A DNA stretch of 58,221 nt from Microbacterium testaceum (GTDB lineage: Bacteria > Actinomycetota > Actinomycetes > Actinomycetales > Microbacteriaceae), in NCBI RefSeq assembly GCF_001476285.1, contig NZ_LDRU01000085.1, forward strand, positions 1-58,221. Reading direction: 5' to 3'. Position 1 is the first letter of the stretch. Each line of letters opens with the position of its first letter. Positions 51,582 to 58,221 of the stretch are shown one piece after another. A program made the translations under genes and the position numbers. The notes below the pieces were generated by a model that was not told the origin of the DNA, did no database searches, and saw only the letters and a program-made list of their open reading frames with translations.

Positions 51582-51599
51582 TGTTGATGCGCTTCAACA
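51582..51599. promoter_or_regulatory. LacI operator C: TGTTGATGCGCTTCAACA
   Basis: 18-bp inverted repeat with one mismatch, matching TTGAAGCGCTTCAA at 13 of 14 core positions. It lies 76 bases upstream of the LacI start codon and predicts autoregulation. Confidence 0.7.
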
Positions 51600-51682
51600 C
51601 CCATCGCGCCAGAGGCAGCATCCCCGTGACCGCGTGCGAACCGGCCGTGCGCGTATGAGACGCGCGTGAGCGATTGCCCCGC

Positions 51683-52237
51683 TTATACAAGCGGCGCGAC
51701 GCTCAGGTGCTCGTCCATCGCGACCGGCTCCCACGCGGGCAGGATCTCGTCGAGGATGAAGCGCCCCGCCTCGCGCCACATCTCGACGATCTCGTCGTCG
51801 GGAACGACGTCGAGCTCGGCGCGGGTGAGCAGGCGGATGTCGGTCGACTCTCCCGTGTCGGGGGCTCCCGCGGGTTCTTCGGCGGTGACGAGGGCGTAGA
51901 GCAGGTCGGTGTGGAAGTGCGCCGGGTCGGCCGAGGTGCAGGCGGTCGAGGACAGCACCGGCACGGGGTGCGCGGCCGCGTCGGTGAGGTGGCGGATGCG
52001 CACCACGGGCTGGAGCAGCCGCACCTGCTCGGGCTGATATCCCGACTCCTCGACGAGCTCGCGCCGCACCGCCGCCCAGGGGGTCTCGTCGTGCTCGACG
52101 TGGCCGCCGAACATCATGAGCTTCCGGGCGCGCCGGTGCAGGTGGTAGCTCAAGCGCGGCTCGGGGCCGTCGACGCGGACGATGAAGAGGCTCACGGTGG
52201 CGTCGTGATCGCCGGGGCGGGTGTGCAGGTGCGGCAT
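51683..52237 (-). CDS. NUDIX hydrolase
   Basis: Protein of 184 residues with a complete Nudix box, GHVEHDETPWAAVRRELVEESGY (Gly45 to Tyr67; GX5EX7REUXEEXGU fits exactly). It would hydrolyse a nucleoside diphosphate linked to another moiety using Mg or Mn. The histidine-rich N-terminus MPHLHTRPGDHD is notable. GGAGAGAG precedes the ATG. It stands alone, downstream of a lipoprotein operon on the same strand. The substrate cannot be predicted. Confidence 0.9.
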   Translation of the reverse strand: MPHLHTRPGDHDATVSLFIVRVDGPEPRLSYHLHRRARKLMMFGGHVEHDETPWAAVRRELVEESGYQPEQVRLLQPVVRIRHLTDAAAHPVPVLSSTACTSADPAHFHTDLLYALVTAEEPAGAPDTGESTDIRLLTRAELDVVPDDEIVEMWREAGRFILDEILPAWEPVAMDEHLSVAPLV

Positions 52238-52295
52238 CGGCGGCTCTCTCCGCGGGTCGGGACTGTCGACGGTACTGGTGACGCCGGAACGAACG

Positions 52296-52598
52296 TCAGC
52301 GCGAATCTGTGGGGTCTCGGGCGATTTCGATCGTGATGCGACCGCCCGCTTCGATCACGCCCGGGCCGCGGTCGGGCGTCGGCGCGGGGACGGGGATCTC
52401 TTGCTCCGCTTCCCATACAATCCGCGCGTCGTGCGCCGTGGGATGGAATAACTCATCGAAGCCCAGCAGACCTCCGGACGACATCGCGGAGGCACCGGAC
52501 CGCCGCTGACGACGACCCACCGCATACGCGACCGCCGCGAAGACGACGGGCACGCTGAGGACGATCGCGATCGTCGCCCATCCCCATACGTCCTTCAT
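52296..52598 (-). CDS. small single-pass membrane protein
   Basis: Protein of 100 residues with one N-terminal helix (WGWATIAIVLSVPVVFAAVA), a basic stop-transfer GRRQRR, and a cytoplasmic tail ending ITIEIARDPTDSR. Its start overlaps the stop of the lipoprotein gene upstream by four bases, so the two are coupled and may work together at the membrane. No family recognised. Confidence 0.75.
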   Translation of the reverse strand: MKDVWGWATIAIVLSVPVVFAAVAYAVGRRQRRSGASAMSSGGLLGFDELFHPTAHDARIVWEAEQEIPVPAPTPDRGPGVIEAGGRITIEIARDPTDSR

Positions 52599-53227
52599 CC
52601 CTGCGACTCCGCCAGACCCATCTCCTGCAGCACGCCGGACTTCGTGCGGGTGAATGCCTCGACCTCGCCGTCCTCGCCCTCACCGAATCGGGTCGAGTAG
52701 CCGTCACCGCGCGGCCGGGACGCGAACAGCGCCTCCACCGCGCCGGAGAGATCGGCGGAGATCGTGGACCCGCCCGGCGACAGCTCACCGTACCCGGGGA
52801 CGATGGACACATCGACACGGTTCCGCTCCGCGACGGGGATCACCGCGACCAGCACCGCACGGAGCATCTCCTCCGACACGGCGTAGTTCGGGTACCAGCT
52901 GTTCAGGTCGGGACGATCGGTGGTGTCGAGGTCGGCGACGTCGGCGGGCTCGATGCTCACATCGACGCGCAACTGGCAGGAGCCTTCACAGTTGTCGCTC
53001 CCCCGCTCGGCGACGATGCGCCAGACCCCGCCGTCGGCGACGCCGCTCTCGTCGATCGCGGCCTGGATCGGCGGGATCGCCTTCTCGATGTCGCTCTTGC
53101 TCGAGCCGAAGGGGTCGTCGAACGGAGATCGTCCGTCGATCAGCGGGATCATGAAGCAACCCGACAGGGTCACCGCGACCAGCCCGGCGAGAGCGGCGGC
53201 CAGCGCTCCGCGGATCACTCTTCTCAC
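52595..53227 (-). CDS. putative lipoprotein
   Basis: Protein of 210 residues with a lipoprotein signal peptide (RRVIRGALAAALAGLVAV) and lipobox TLSGC (Cys24). The mature part includes DIEKAIPPIQAAIDESGVA, GSDNCEGSCQLRVDVSIEP (a cysteine pair) and a C-terminal DGEVEAFTRTKSG. It recalls small actinobacterial lipoproteins of unknown function. GTG at 53227 is preferred for GGGGGAGG upstream, but GTG at 53218 is possible. It is coupled to the small membrane protein downstream; another lipoprotein gene lies just upstream. Confidence 0.8.
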   Translation of the reverse strand: MRRVIRGALAAALAGLVAVTLSGCFMIPLIDGRSPFDDPFGSSKSDIEKAIPPIQAAIDESGVADGGVWRIVAERGSDNCEGSCQLRVDVSIEPADVADLDTTDRPDLNSWYPNYAVSEEMLRAVLVAVIPVAERNRVDVSIVPGYGELSPGGSTISADLSGAVEALFASRPRGDGYSTRFGEGEDGEVEAFTRTKSGVLQEMGLAESQG

Positions 53228-53273
53228 CCTCGCGCGCCTCCCCCTCGTACGCTCCCTCCGGCGGGCCGTGCGG

Positions 53274-53858
53274 TCAGCCGAAGATCTGCGACGTGATCTC
53301 CGACAGCCACGGCCGAGCGTTGATGTTGACGGTCTCGAGGTAGAGCCACTTCCCGTCGCCCGCGACCACCACGTCCTCGGTCTCGGGGGTGTCGGAGGGC
53401 TTCGCGCAGTACTGCGCGCCGAAGTCCTGCGACGGCTGGCACTCGAAGCCCTGTGCACCCAAGCCCTCGAGACCGGCCGTGATGTCCGCCGCCGGCGCGG
53501 TGCTCACGATGAGCAGCACGGCCGCCGCCTCCTCCTGGATCCAGTTGCACGACAGCACGGTCGTCGCGTTCACGGGCGACGGGCGCACGAATCCGTCGGC
53601 GTGCTGCGCGGTCAGGTCGCCGACGGTCTGCTGGCGGGTCTCGGCGGTGCCGAGATCGTCACAGGATGCCGGCAGAGCAGCGGGCGATGACGACGGGACC
53701 GCGGGGGTCGAGGCCGTCGGTGAGGCAACCGACGCCGTCGGCGACGCGACCGGGGTGTCGCTCGCGGCCGGCGCGCCGGCTCCCGAGGCGCATCCGGTCA
53801 GCAGGGCGGCGGCCCCGATCAGCAGCGCCCCCGTGAAGGCGATTGGTGCACGACGCAT
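53274..53858 (-). CDS. putative lipoprotein with Ser/Thr/Pro-rich linker
   Basis: Protein of 194 residues. Signal peptide RRAPIAFTGALLIGAAALL with lipobox LTGC (Cys23) is followed by a low-complexity linker of Pro, Ser, Thr, Ala and Val (about 30-62), then a compact domain with three or four cysteines (PASCDDLG, VLSCNWIQ, GFECQPSQ, AQYCAKP). The linker suggests a domain held away from the membrane within the cell wall. GAAGGGGGA precedes the start. It is followed 46 bases later by the other lipoprotein gene. Function unknown. Confidence 0.82.
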   Translation of the reverse strand: MRRAPIAFTGALLIGAAALLTGCASGAGAPAASDTPVASPTASVASPTASTPAVPSSSPAALPASCDDLGTAETRQQTVGDLTAQHADGFVRPSPVNATTVLSCNWIQEEAAAVLLIVSTAPAADITAGLEGLGAQGFECQPSQDFGAQYCAKPSDTPETEDVVVAGDGKWLYLETVNINARPWLSEITSQIFG

Positions 53859-53947
53859 GACGGTCCCCCTTCGCGCGGCAGCGATCTCCCCACGCCGTCC
53901 GCTTGTCCTTCGCTCAACATAGCTCGGTTCGCCCGCCGCTTCACCCA

Positions 53948-53976
53948 CTTGACCCTCACGCAACGTGAGGGTCAAG
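53948..53976 (+). promoter_or_regulatory. MerR-type operator and -35 of the VOC/TipAS operon
   Basis: Perfect inverted repeat CTTGACCCTCACG-CAA-CGTGAGGGTCAAG. The left arm supplies TTGACC as -35, with the dyad filling the spacer, the long-spacer design used by MerR activators, which twist the DNA to align -35 and -10. It lies ten bases before the VOC start. Confidence 0.8.
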
Positions 53977-53985
53977 CCTGGGGGC

Positions 53986-54498
53986 ATGAACGAGAACTTC
54001 GACGCTTTCGACATCAGTCCCGTGCCACCTCCGGGACCGGATGCCATCGCACCCCCGCTGTACCGGGGGATCTACGGCATGCCCCAGTTCGTCACCTTCC
54101 CGACGTCCGACCTGGCGGCATCCGTCGACTTCTGGACGCGCGGTCTCGGGTTCTTCGAGCTCTTCGGCATCCCGGGGCAGATGGTGCACCTGCGGCGGTG
54201 GGCGTTCCAAGACGTCCTTCTCGTGTCGGGCGAGACGCCGGCGTCGGTCTCGGCGGGGCAGGTGAGCTTCGCGTGCCTCCTCGACCAGATCGACCCTCTG
54301 CTGGCGTCGCTCGCCACCGTGGGGGCAGCCGCCGAGGCGCGCGATACCCCCTGGAACACGCGCGAGGTCGAGGTCGTCACGCCCGAGAATGCGCGCGTCG
54401 TCTTCACGGCGGCCAAGGTGTTCGATCCCACGACCGTCGAAGGCAAAAACCTCCAGTCGGTCGGCATCGGACGCGACGAGAATGACTCCCATGGGTGA
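53986..54498 (+). CDS. VOC-superfamily (glyoxalase/bleomycin-resistance fold) protein
   Basis: Protein of 170 residues with an N-terminal extension (about 35 residues, proline-rich) followed by a single VOC unit: MPQFVTFPTSDLAASVDFWT, GLGFFELFGIPGQMVHLRRW, DVLLVSGETP and a C-terminal half with DTPWNTREVEVVTPENARVVF. Such proteins bind or modify small molecules and often confer drug resistance by sequestration. The start at MNENFDAF follows the MerR-type operator. Its stop overlaps the TipAS-type regulator start, making a regulator/binding-protein pair. Ligand unknown. Confidence 0.85.
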   Translation: MNENFDAFDISPVPPPGPDAIAPPLYRGIYGMPQFVTFPTSDLAASVDFWTRGLGFFELFGIPGQMVHLRRWAFQDVLLVSGETPASVSAGQVSFACLLDQIDPLLASLATVGAAAEARDTPWNTREVEVVTPENARVVFTAAKVFDPTTVEGKNLQSVGIGRDENDSHG

Positions 54499-55282
54499 GC
54501 AGGGGATGCCAGTCGGCGAGACGGCCGCGCAACTCGGGCTGACCGTGCGCACGCTGCACCACTGGGACGAGATCGGGCTTGCGAGCCCCGCGGCCCGATC
54601 CGCCGCGGGGTATCGGCTCTACACCGACGACGATCTCGAGCGGCTCCGCCGCATCGTCGTGTACCGCGAGCTCGGTCTCGATCTCGACGCCATCCGCGCG
54701 GTGCTCGACGAGCCGGGCGGAGACGTGGCCGAGCAGCTGCGCGTCCAGCGGGCGCAACTCGCGCGCCGCATCGCGCAGCTGCAGCACCTCGACGAGGACC
54801 TCGAGCGCATGATCGCGGCGCAGGAGCATGGCATCCTGCTCTCCGAAGACGAGCAGCGCGCGACTTTCGGGCCGGGGTGGGACACCAGCTGGCCCGCCGA
54901 AGCTCGAGAGGCCTACGGCGGGTCGCGGCAGTGGCAGCAGTACGCCGAGCGGGCGGCGTCTCGCTCGGCCGACGACTGGAAAGCCGTCACGCGAACGGTC
55001 GCAGCATTCGACGAGGAACTCGGCGCGGCCATCGACGCCGGCGCCCGCCCCGGCGACGCCACGGCCGACGCGCTCGTCGAACGGCATCGCGCGGTGTTCT
55101 CGCAGTACTTCCCGATCACGCGCCAGATGCAGGTGCACCTCGGCCGGATGTACGCCGCCGACCCGCGCTTCGCAGCCCACTACGACGCGGTGCGACCCGG
55201 GCTCGCCGTGTGGCTGCGCGACGCGATCGAGGCGAGCGCCCGCGCGCACGGCATCGACCCCGACACCGCCACCTGGGAGTGA
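54482..55282 (+). CDS. MerR-family regulator with TipAS drug-recognition domain
   Basis: Regulator of 266 residues. The MerR DNA-binding part (VGETAAQLGLTVRTLHHWDE, GLASPAARSAAGYRLYTDDD, about 11-55) and coiled coil (QLRVQRAQLARRIAQLQHLD) are followed by a TipAS-like domain (about 115-266: ATFGPGWDTSWPAEAREAYG, YFPITRQMQVHLGRMYAADP, RFAAHYDAVRPGLAVWLRDA). In Streptomyces TipAL this domain binds thiopeptides and other drugs and activates its own promoter. Here the start overlaps the VOC gene by 17 bases, and the 29-bp operator precedes the VOC gene. Start alternatives exist at 54491 and 54506. Confidence 0.92.
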   Translation: MTPMGEQGMPVGETAAQLGLTVRTLHHWDEIGLASPAARSAAGYRLYTDDDLERLRRIVVYRELGLDLDAIRAVLDEPGGDVAEQLRVQRAQLARRIAQLQHLDEDLERMIAAQEHGILLSEDEQRATFGPGWDTSWPAEAREAYGGSRQWQQYAERAASRSADDWKAVTRTVAAFDEELGAAIDAGARPGDATADALVERHRAVFSQYFPITRQMQVHLGRMYAADPRFAAHYDAVRPGLAVWLRDAIEASARAHGIDPDTATWE

Positions 55283-56296
55283 TCAGGCCGAGCCGCGCTC
55301 GATGATCTCGGTCGGCAGGATCGCGGTGCTCGCCGGCGCGCGCCCGGCGAGCAGGTCGAGCAGCATCCGCGCCATCTGTCGCCCCTGGTCGTGGGACGGC
55401 TGACGGATCGTGGTCAGGGCGGGGAGCAGGGAGGTCGCGGCCGACGAGTCGTCGAACCCGATGACGGCGACGTCGCGCCCGGGCTCAAGCCCCCGCTCGC
55501 GCAGGGCCGTGTACGCGCCGCGGGCCATGAGGTCGCTGGCCACGAACACCGCGTCGGGGACGTCTCCGGATGCCAGAATCCGCCGCATCGCGTCGGCACC
55601 CTCGGTCTCGGTGAACCCGCCGTCCTCCACGGCGAACGGTTCGAGTCCAGCGGCGGCGAGGGCGTCGCGGAACCCCTGCAACCGGTCGATGCCGGCGGGC
55701 ATGTCGGCGGGACCGGCGACGGTGGCGATGCGACGGTGTCCACGGTCGAGCAGGTACTGCGTGGCATCCCTCCCGCCCTGCACGTTGTCGACGTCGACGT
55801 AGTGGTCGGTGGGGCGCACACGCGCGGGGCGCCCGCCGTAGACGACGGGCACGGTGTCGGCGAGACGGTCGATGAAAGTGTCGCTGGTGTGGTGCGAAGC
55901 GACGATCGCGCCGTCGACGCTGCCGCTGCGGAGGTAACCGAGCGCTTTCGCGCTGGCGTCGTCGCTCGCGATGAGCATGTTCATGACGTAGTCGGACTCG
56001 CCGATCACCTGCGAGATGCCGGCGACGATGGAGCCGAAGAACGGGTCGCCGAAGAAGCGGTCGGTGTCTTCGGGGATGACGAGGGCGATCGCGCGGGTCT
56101 GGCGGCTGGCGAGGGAGCGGGCGGCCCGGTTCGGGACGTACTGCAGCTCGTCGATCGCTCGCTGGACGGCGTCGAGAGCGGCCGGCGACACCGCGGTCGA
56201 GCCGTTCACGACGCGCGAGACGGTGGAGCGCGAGACACCCGCTCGTGCGGCGACCTCTTCGATGGTGGCAGCACCGCGCACGGGGGTGAGTGACAT
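55283..56296 (-). CDS. LacI-family regulator without adjacent target genes
   Basis: Regulator of 337 residues with helix-turn-helix ATIEEVAARAGVSRSTVSRV, hinge LQYVPNRAARSLASRQT and effector domain (IALVIPEDTDRFFGDPFFGS, VPVVYGGRPARVRPTDHYVD, VAVIGFDDSSAATSLLPALT). GGGAGAAG precedes the ATG. The stop lies next to the TipAS regulator stop (convergent, one base apart). No sugar transport or enzyme gene is adjacent, so its targets are elsewhere. A perfect CCGGACCGGTCCGG palindrome lies 69 bases upstream of its start. Confidence 0.93.
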   Translation of the reverse strand: MSLTPVRGAATIEEVAARAGVSRSTVSRVVNGSTAVSPAALDAVQRAIDELQYVPNRAARSLASRQTRAIALVIPEDTDRFFGDPFFGSIVAGISQVIGESDYVMNMLIASDDASAKALGYLRSGSVDGAIVASHHTSDTFIDRLADTVPVVYGGRPARVRPTDHYVDVDNVQGGRDATQYLLDRGHRRIATVAGPADMPAGIDRLQGFRDALAAAGLEPFAVEDGGFTETEGADAMRRILASGDVPDAVFVASDLMARGAYTALRERGLEPGRDVAVIGFDDSSAATSLLPALTTIRQPSHDQGRQMARMLLDLLAGRAPASTAILPTEIIERGSA

Positions 56297-56364
56297 CGAT
56301 CTTCTCCCGGGCTCTGCGATGCGACCGCGCCGTTTCACCAGCGGCGACGTTGTGAGCGTACTCC

Positions 56365-56378
56365 CCGGACCGGTCCGG
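56365..56378. promoter_or_regulatory. 14-bp palindrome CCGGACCGGTCCGG
   Basis: Perfect palindrome with a central CG step, between the orphan LacI gene and the AraC-type gene (both minus strand). It is a candidate autoregulatory LacI operator, although GC-rich palindromes arise fairly often by chance here. Confidence 0.45.
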
Positions 56379-56442
56379 ATGCTGCTCGACGCTGCCGCGG
56401 TCGAATCGAGCCGAAAATGCGCTAGAGAAACCGTCCCAGAGG

Positions 56443-57357
56443 TCACGGGGCGAGGGCGTGCGCGAGCGAGCGTTCCGAGGGGAAGCCCGACAGTTTCGCG
56501 ACGCTCGCCAGGGAGAAGTCGGGATCCGCGGCGAGGAACATGCGGGCGAGGCGGAGCCGCTCCTCGCGGAGCATCTGGCCGGGCGACCGGCCGTGGGCGG
56601 CGAACGCCCGCTCCAGCTGACGACGCGTCACGCCCGTGCGCTGAGCGACACGATCGACCGTGAGATCGACGTGCATCGCACCCGAGGCGATGACGACCGA
56701 CGCCCGGTGATACAGGTCGGCGTAGTCGACGACGTCACGCGGCCTCGCCCGGGGTGAGGCGCGCAGCGCTCCGGCTTCAGCGCGCGCCGCGGCGATCAGC
56801 GCCTCGACGGATGCCGCGACCGCGGTCGCGACGCTGATTACCCCCCCCCCCCCCGAAACGGGGGTGTGGAAGAGGGCGTTGACGGCCGACAGGATCATGC
56901 TCGCCGACACCAGCTCGCCGGCACCGTGGACCCAGGCGGCGGCGCGGTCGTGTGCGCGGTAGTCGATCTCGATGCGCGCGGTCGGCTCGTCGGACACAAG
57001 TGAGAACGCCTGGCCGCCCGGGAGGAAGACGACGGCGTTGGGGCCGAGGGCGACCGCCGCGTCGTCGCCGAGCGAGAGACGCGCCTCACCGGCGACCTGC
57101 ACGAGAAGCGTGTCACGCGGGCTCCCCGTTCTCGTCGCCGCGCGGGTGAGGCTCAGAGCCGTGTGCCAGATGCGTCGCACCGAAACCTCGGCGACCTGCG
57201 CCTCATCGATGAAGGCGTGGCTGGGGGCGATGTCGCCGCGGACGTCCATCCCCCGCGCCGCGAACCACTCGGCGACCGCTGATCCGGTCAGAGGGACGCG
57301 GGCGATGTTCCATACGGGATCGCGATGGCCAGAACTCGGCGAACCGGGCGCGCTCAC
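56443..57357 (-). CDS. AraC-family regulator interrupted by a 14-G tract
   Basis: Regulator of 304 residues: an N-terminal cupin-like domain (RIWHTALSLTRAATRTGSPR, LGPNAVVFLPGGQAFSLV), a linker, and a C-terminal AraC domain (VDLTVDRVAQRTGVTRRQLE, RLARMFLAADPDFSLASVAK). Residues 168-172 are encoded by an uninterrupted run of 14 Gs (56841-56854 as C on the plus strand). With 14 Gs the frame is open; with 13 the next codon is TAA, which would remove the DNA-binding half. The start is GTG at 57357, with GGAGGGAGA upstream. Transcribed away from the Tat-exported surface protein gene at the window end. Confidence 0.85.
   Translation of the reverse strand: MSAPGSPSSGHRDPVWNIARVPLTGSAVAEWFAARGMDVRGDIAPSHAFIDEAQVAEVSVRRIWHTALSLTRAATRTGSPRDTLLVQVAGEARLSLGDDAAVALGPNAVVFLPGGQAFSLVSDEPTARIEIDYRAHDRAAAWVHGAGELVSASMILSAVNALFHTPVSGGGGVISVATAVAASVEALIAAARAEAGALRASPRARPRDVVDYADLYHRASVVIASGAMHVDLTVDRVAQRTGVTRRQLERAFAAHGRSPGQMLREERLRLARMFLAADPDFSLASVAKLSGFPSERSLAHALAP
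56841..56854. repeat. C14/G14 homopolymer tract inside the AraC gene
   Basis: Fourteen consecutive Cs on the plus strand. Slipped-strand mispairing in such tracts changes length frequently in bacteria; a change not divisible by three switches the gene off or alters its C-terminus. Confidence 0.9.
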
Positions 57358-57586
57358 GTGCTCTCCCTCCACGATGCGTGGCGACCGACTCTAAGCGGCG
57401 GGGCGTCGCCGCCGAAGCCGCTTCACCCCCGTCCTTCGGCCACCGCCTCCGGGGGTCACCCGGCATCCACCCGCCGGTGCGCCATCCCGACAGCGCGCCC
57501 CACCTTGCGACACCACTTACATAGCCGGCAGGGATGCACGGCTTGATGTGACACGGCACATCGCCCGACCCCGAGAGGACTTCCCC

Positions 57587-58221
57587 GTGGAGAACACCCC
57601 CGAAACCACCGCCGTCGACGGCGGCCTGCCCCGCCGCACGGTACTCGCCGGCGCCGCCTGGACCATTCCGGTCATCGCCGCCGCGACGATCACACCTACG
57701 GCATCCGCCTCCGGCACGCTGCAGCTGGCGTTCGACAAGACCACGTACAACGGCACCGCGTGCTCAACGATCACCGGCGCCTATGTGACGGTGACCACGA
57801 ACGGGGCGGCGACGACCGGGGCGTCGATCACGGTGAGCCTGTCGAACGGCTACACGTTCTCGGGCGGTTCGACCTCGGCGACGGGGCTATCGGGGACGAA
57901 CGGGCGGTACATGGTGCCGGACATCAACGTACCGGCGGCAGGCGGAACAGCTACCTCTACGGCGACCTCGGGATCGTCGACCGGGACCGCGACTCTCAGC
58001 GCGTCTACGGTCCCCGATGGCATCCCTTACAACGTCACCACACCCATCCAAGGCCTACCCACCGGCGTCACCGCCACGCAGATCACCCGCCAGGAAACCT
58101 CGAACAACTCCCACCTCTACGTCCGCGGCAGCGACGGCAAGATCTACTACAGCATCAGCGGCGGCACCCTCACACCCCTCGCCAGCAACGCCAAAGACGG
58201 ATCCCTCTACGCCTGCGCCCC
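57587..58221 (+). CDS. Tat-exported surface protein, N-terminal part (runs off window)
   Basis: Open frame from GTG with GAGAGGA eight bases upstream, without a stop to the window end (211 codons plus two bases). A twin-arginine signal is visible: LPRRTVLAGAAWTIPVIAAA, with the cleavage region TPTASAS. The mature part is Gly/Ser/Thr-rich and beta-like (YVTVTTNGAATTGASITVSL, then YTFSGGSTSATG), with two or three cysteines. Its last 50 residues (HLYVRGSDGKIYYSISGGTL) resemble a propeller-type repeat. It is secreted or wall-attached in folded form. Function unknown; the anchor, if any, lies beyond the window. Confidence 0.75.
   Translation, partial: MENTPETTAVDGGLPRRTVLAGAAWTIPVIAAATITPTASASGTLQLAFDKTTYNGTACSTITGAYVTVTTNGAATTGASITVSLSNGYTFSGGSTSATGLSGTNGRYMVPDINVPAAGGTATSTATSGSSTGTATLSASTVPDGIPYNVTTPIQGLPTGVTATQITRQETSNNSHLYVRGSDGKIYYSISGGTLTPLASNAKDGSLYACA

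Noticed and set aside
1..58221. Search for tRNA, rRNA, riboswitch, insertion sequence, prophage and attachment sites
   Set aside because: No cloverleaf, rRNA segment, transposase, integrase or recognisable riboswitch core was seen on either strand by eye.

Overview
The window is about 58 kb of very GC-rich DNA. Codon use, recurrent GGATGCC strings, leaderless-looking promoters (a TANNNT-type hexamer six bases before the start codon), LPXTG/sortase surface proteins and many LacI-controlled sugar operons point to a Gram-positive actinobacterium, most likely Microbacteriaceae and probably Microbacterium. That assignment is inferred from gene content and style only. I see no rRNA, tRNA, CRISPR array, phage or transposase gene.

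Layout. (1) 1-7.6 kb: housekeeping genes (a Trk-like small membrane protein, a sterol-carrier-like protein, purD, a TfoX-like protein), interrupted by a ketosynthase III plus ABC exporter operon (1.2-5.1 kb). (2) 7.6-15.6 kb: a sugar-acid operon on the minus strand with a divergent LacI regulator. Its enzymes read as L-gulonate (or L-idonate) -> D-fructuronate -> D-mannonate -> 2-keto-3-deoxygluconate -> KDPG -> pyruvate + glyceraldehyde-3-P, with an MHS-type transporter. (3) 15.8-22.7 kb: a GT1 glycosyltransferase with a TetR regulator and a membrane protein, an orphan histidine kinase, and a PadR/DHA2 efflux pair with a perfect 16-bp palindrome. (4) 23-27.6 kb: a BCCT carrier, purC, a UraA-type permease and a small membrane protein. 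(5) 28-34.8 kb: a LacI-controlled ABC importer with a GH-J clan glycosidase and a fructokinase-like kinase, probably for fructose-containing oligosaccharides. (6) 34.8-41.6 kb: a sortase-assembled pilus (sortase C, backbone pilin, large tip-type protein) and a LuxR-type regulator. (7) 42.3-51.5 kb: NhaA, then a LacI-controlled alpha-L-rhamnosidase / ABC importer / dehydrogenase operon with three matching operators. (8) 51.7-58.2 kb: NUDIX, two lipoproteins, a VOC protein with a TipAS-type MerR regulator, an orphan LacI, an AraC regulator interrupted by a 14-base G tract, and the start of a Tat-exported surface protein cut by the window end.

The most unusual non-gene signal is a family of four intergenic elements, each exactly 80 bp between inverted-repeat ends (15717, 27681, 27855 and 33721). 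Two of them are preceded by tandem ~33-bp units that repeat the left end. The second is the poly-G tract in the AraC regulator: losing one G creates an immediate TAA, which suggests phase variation next to a surface-protein gene. All functions are read from sequence motifs without any database search.
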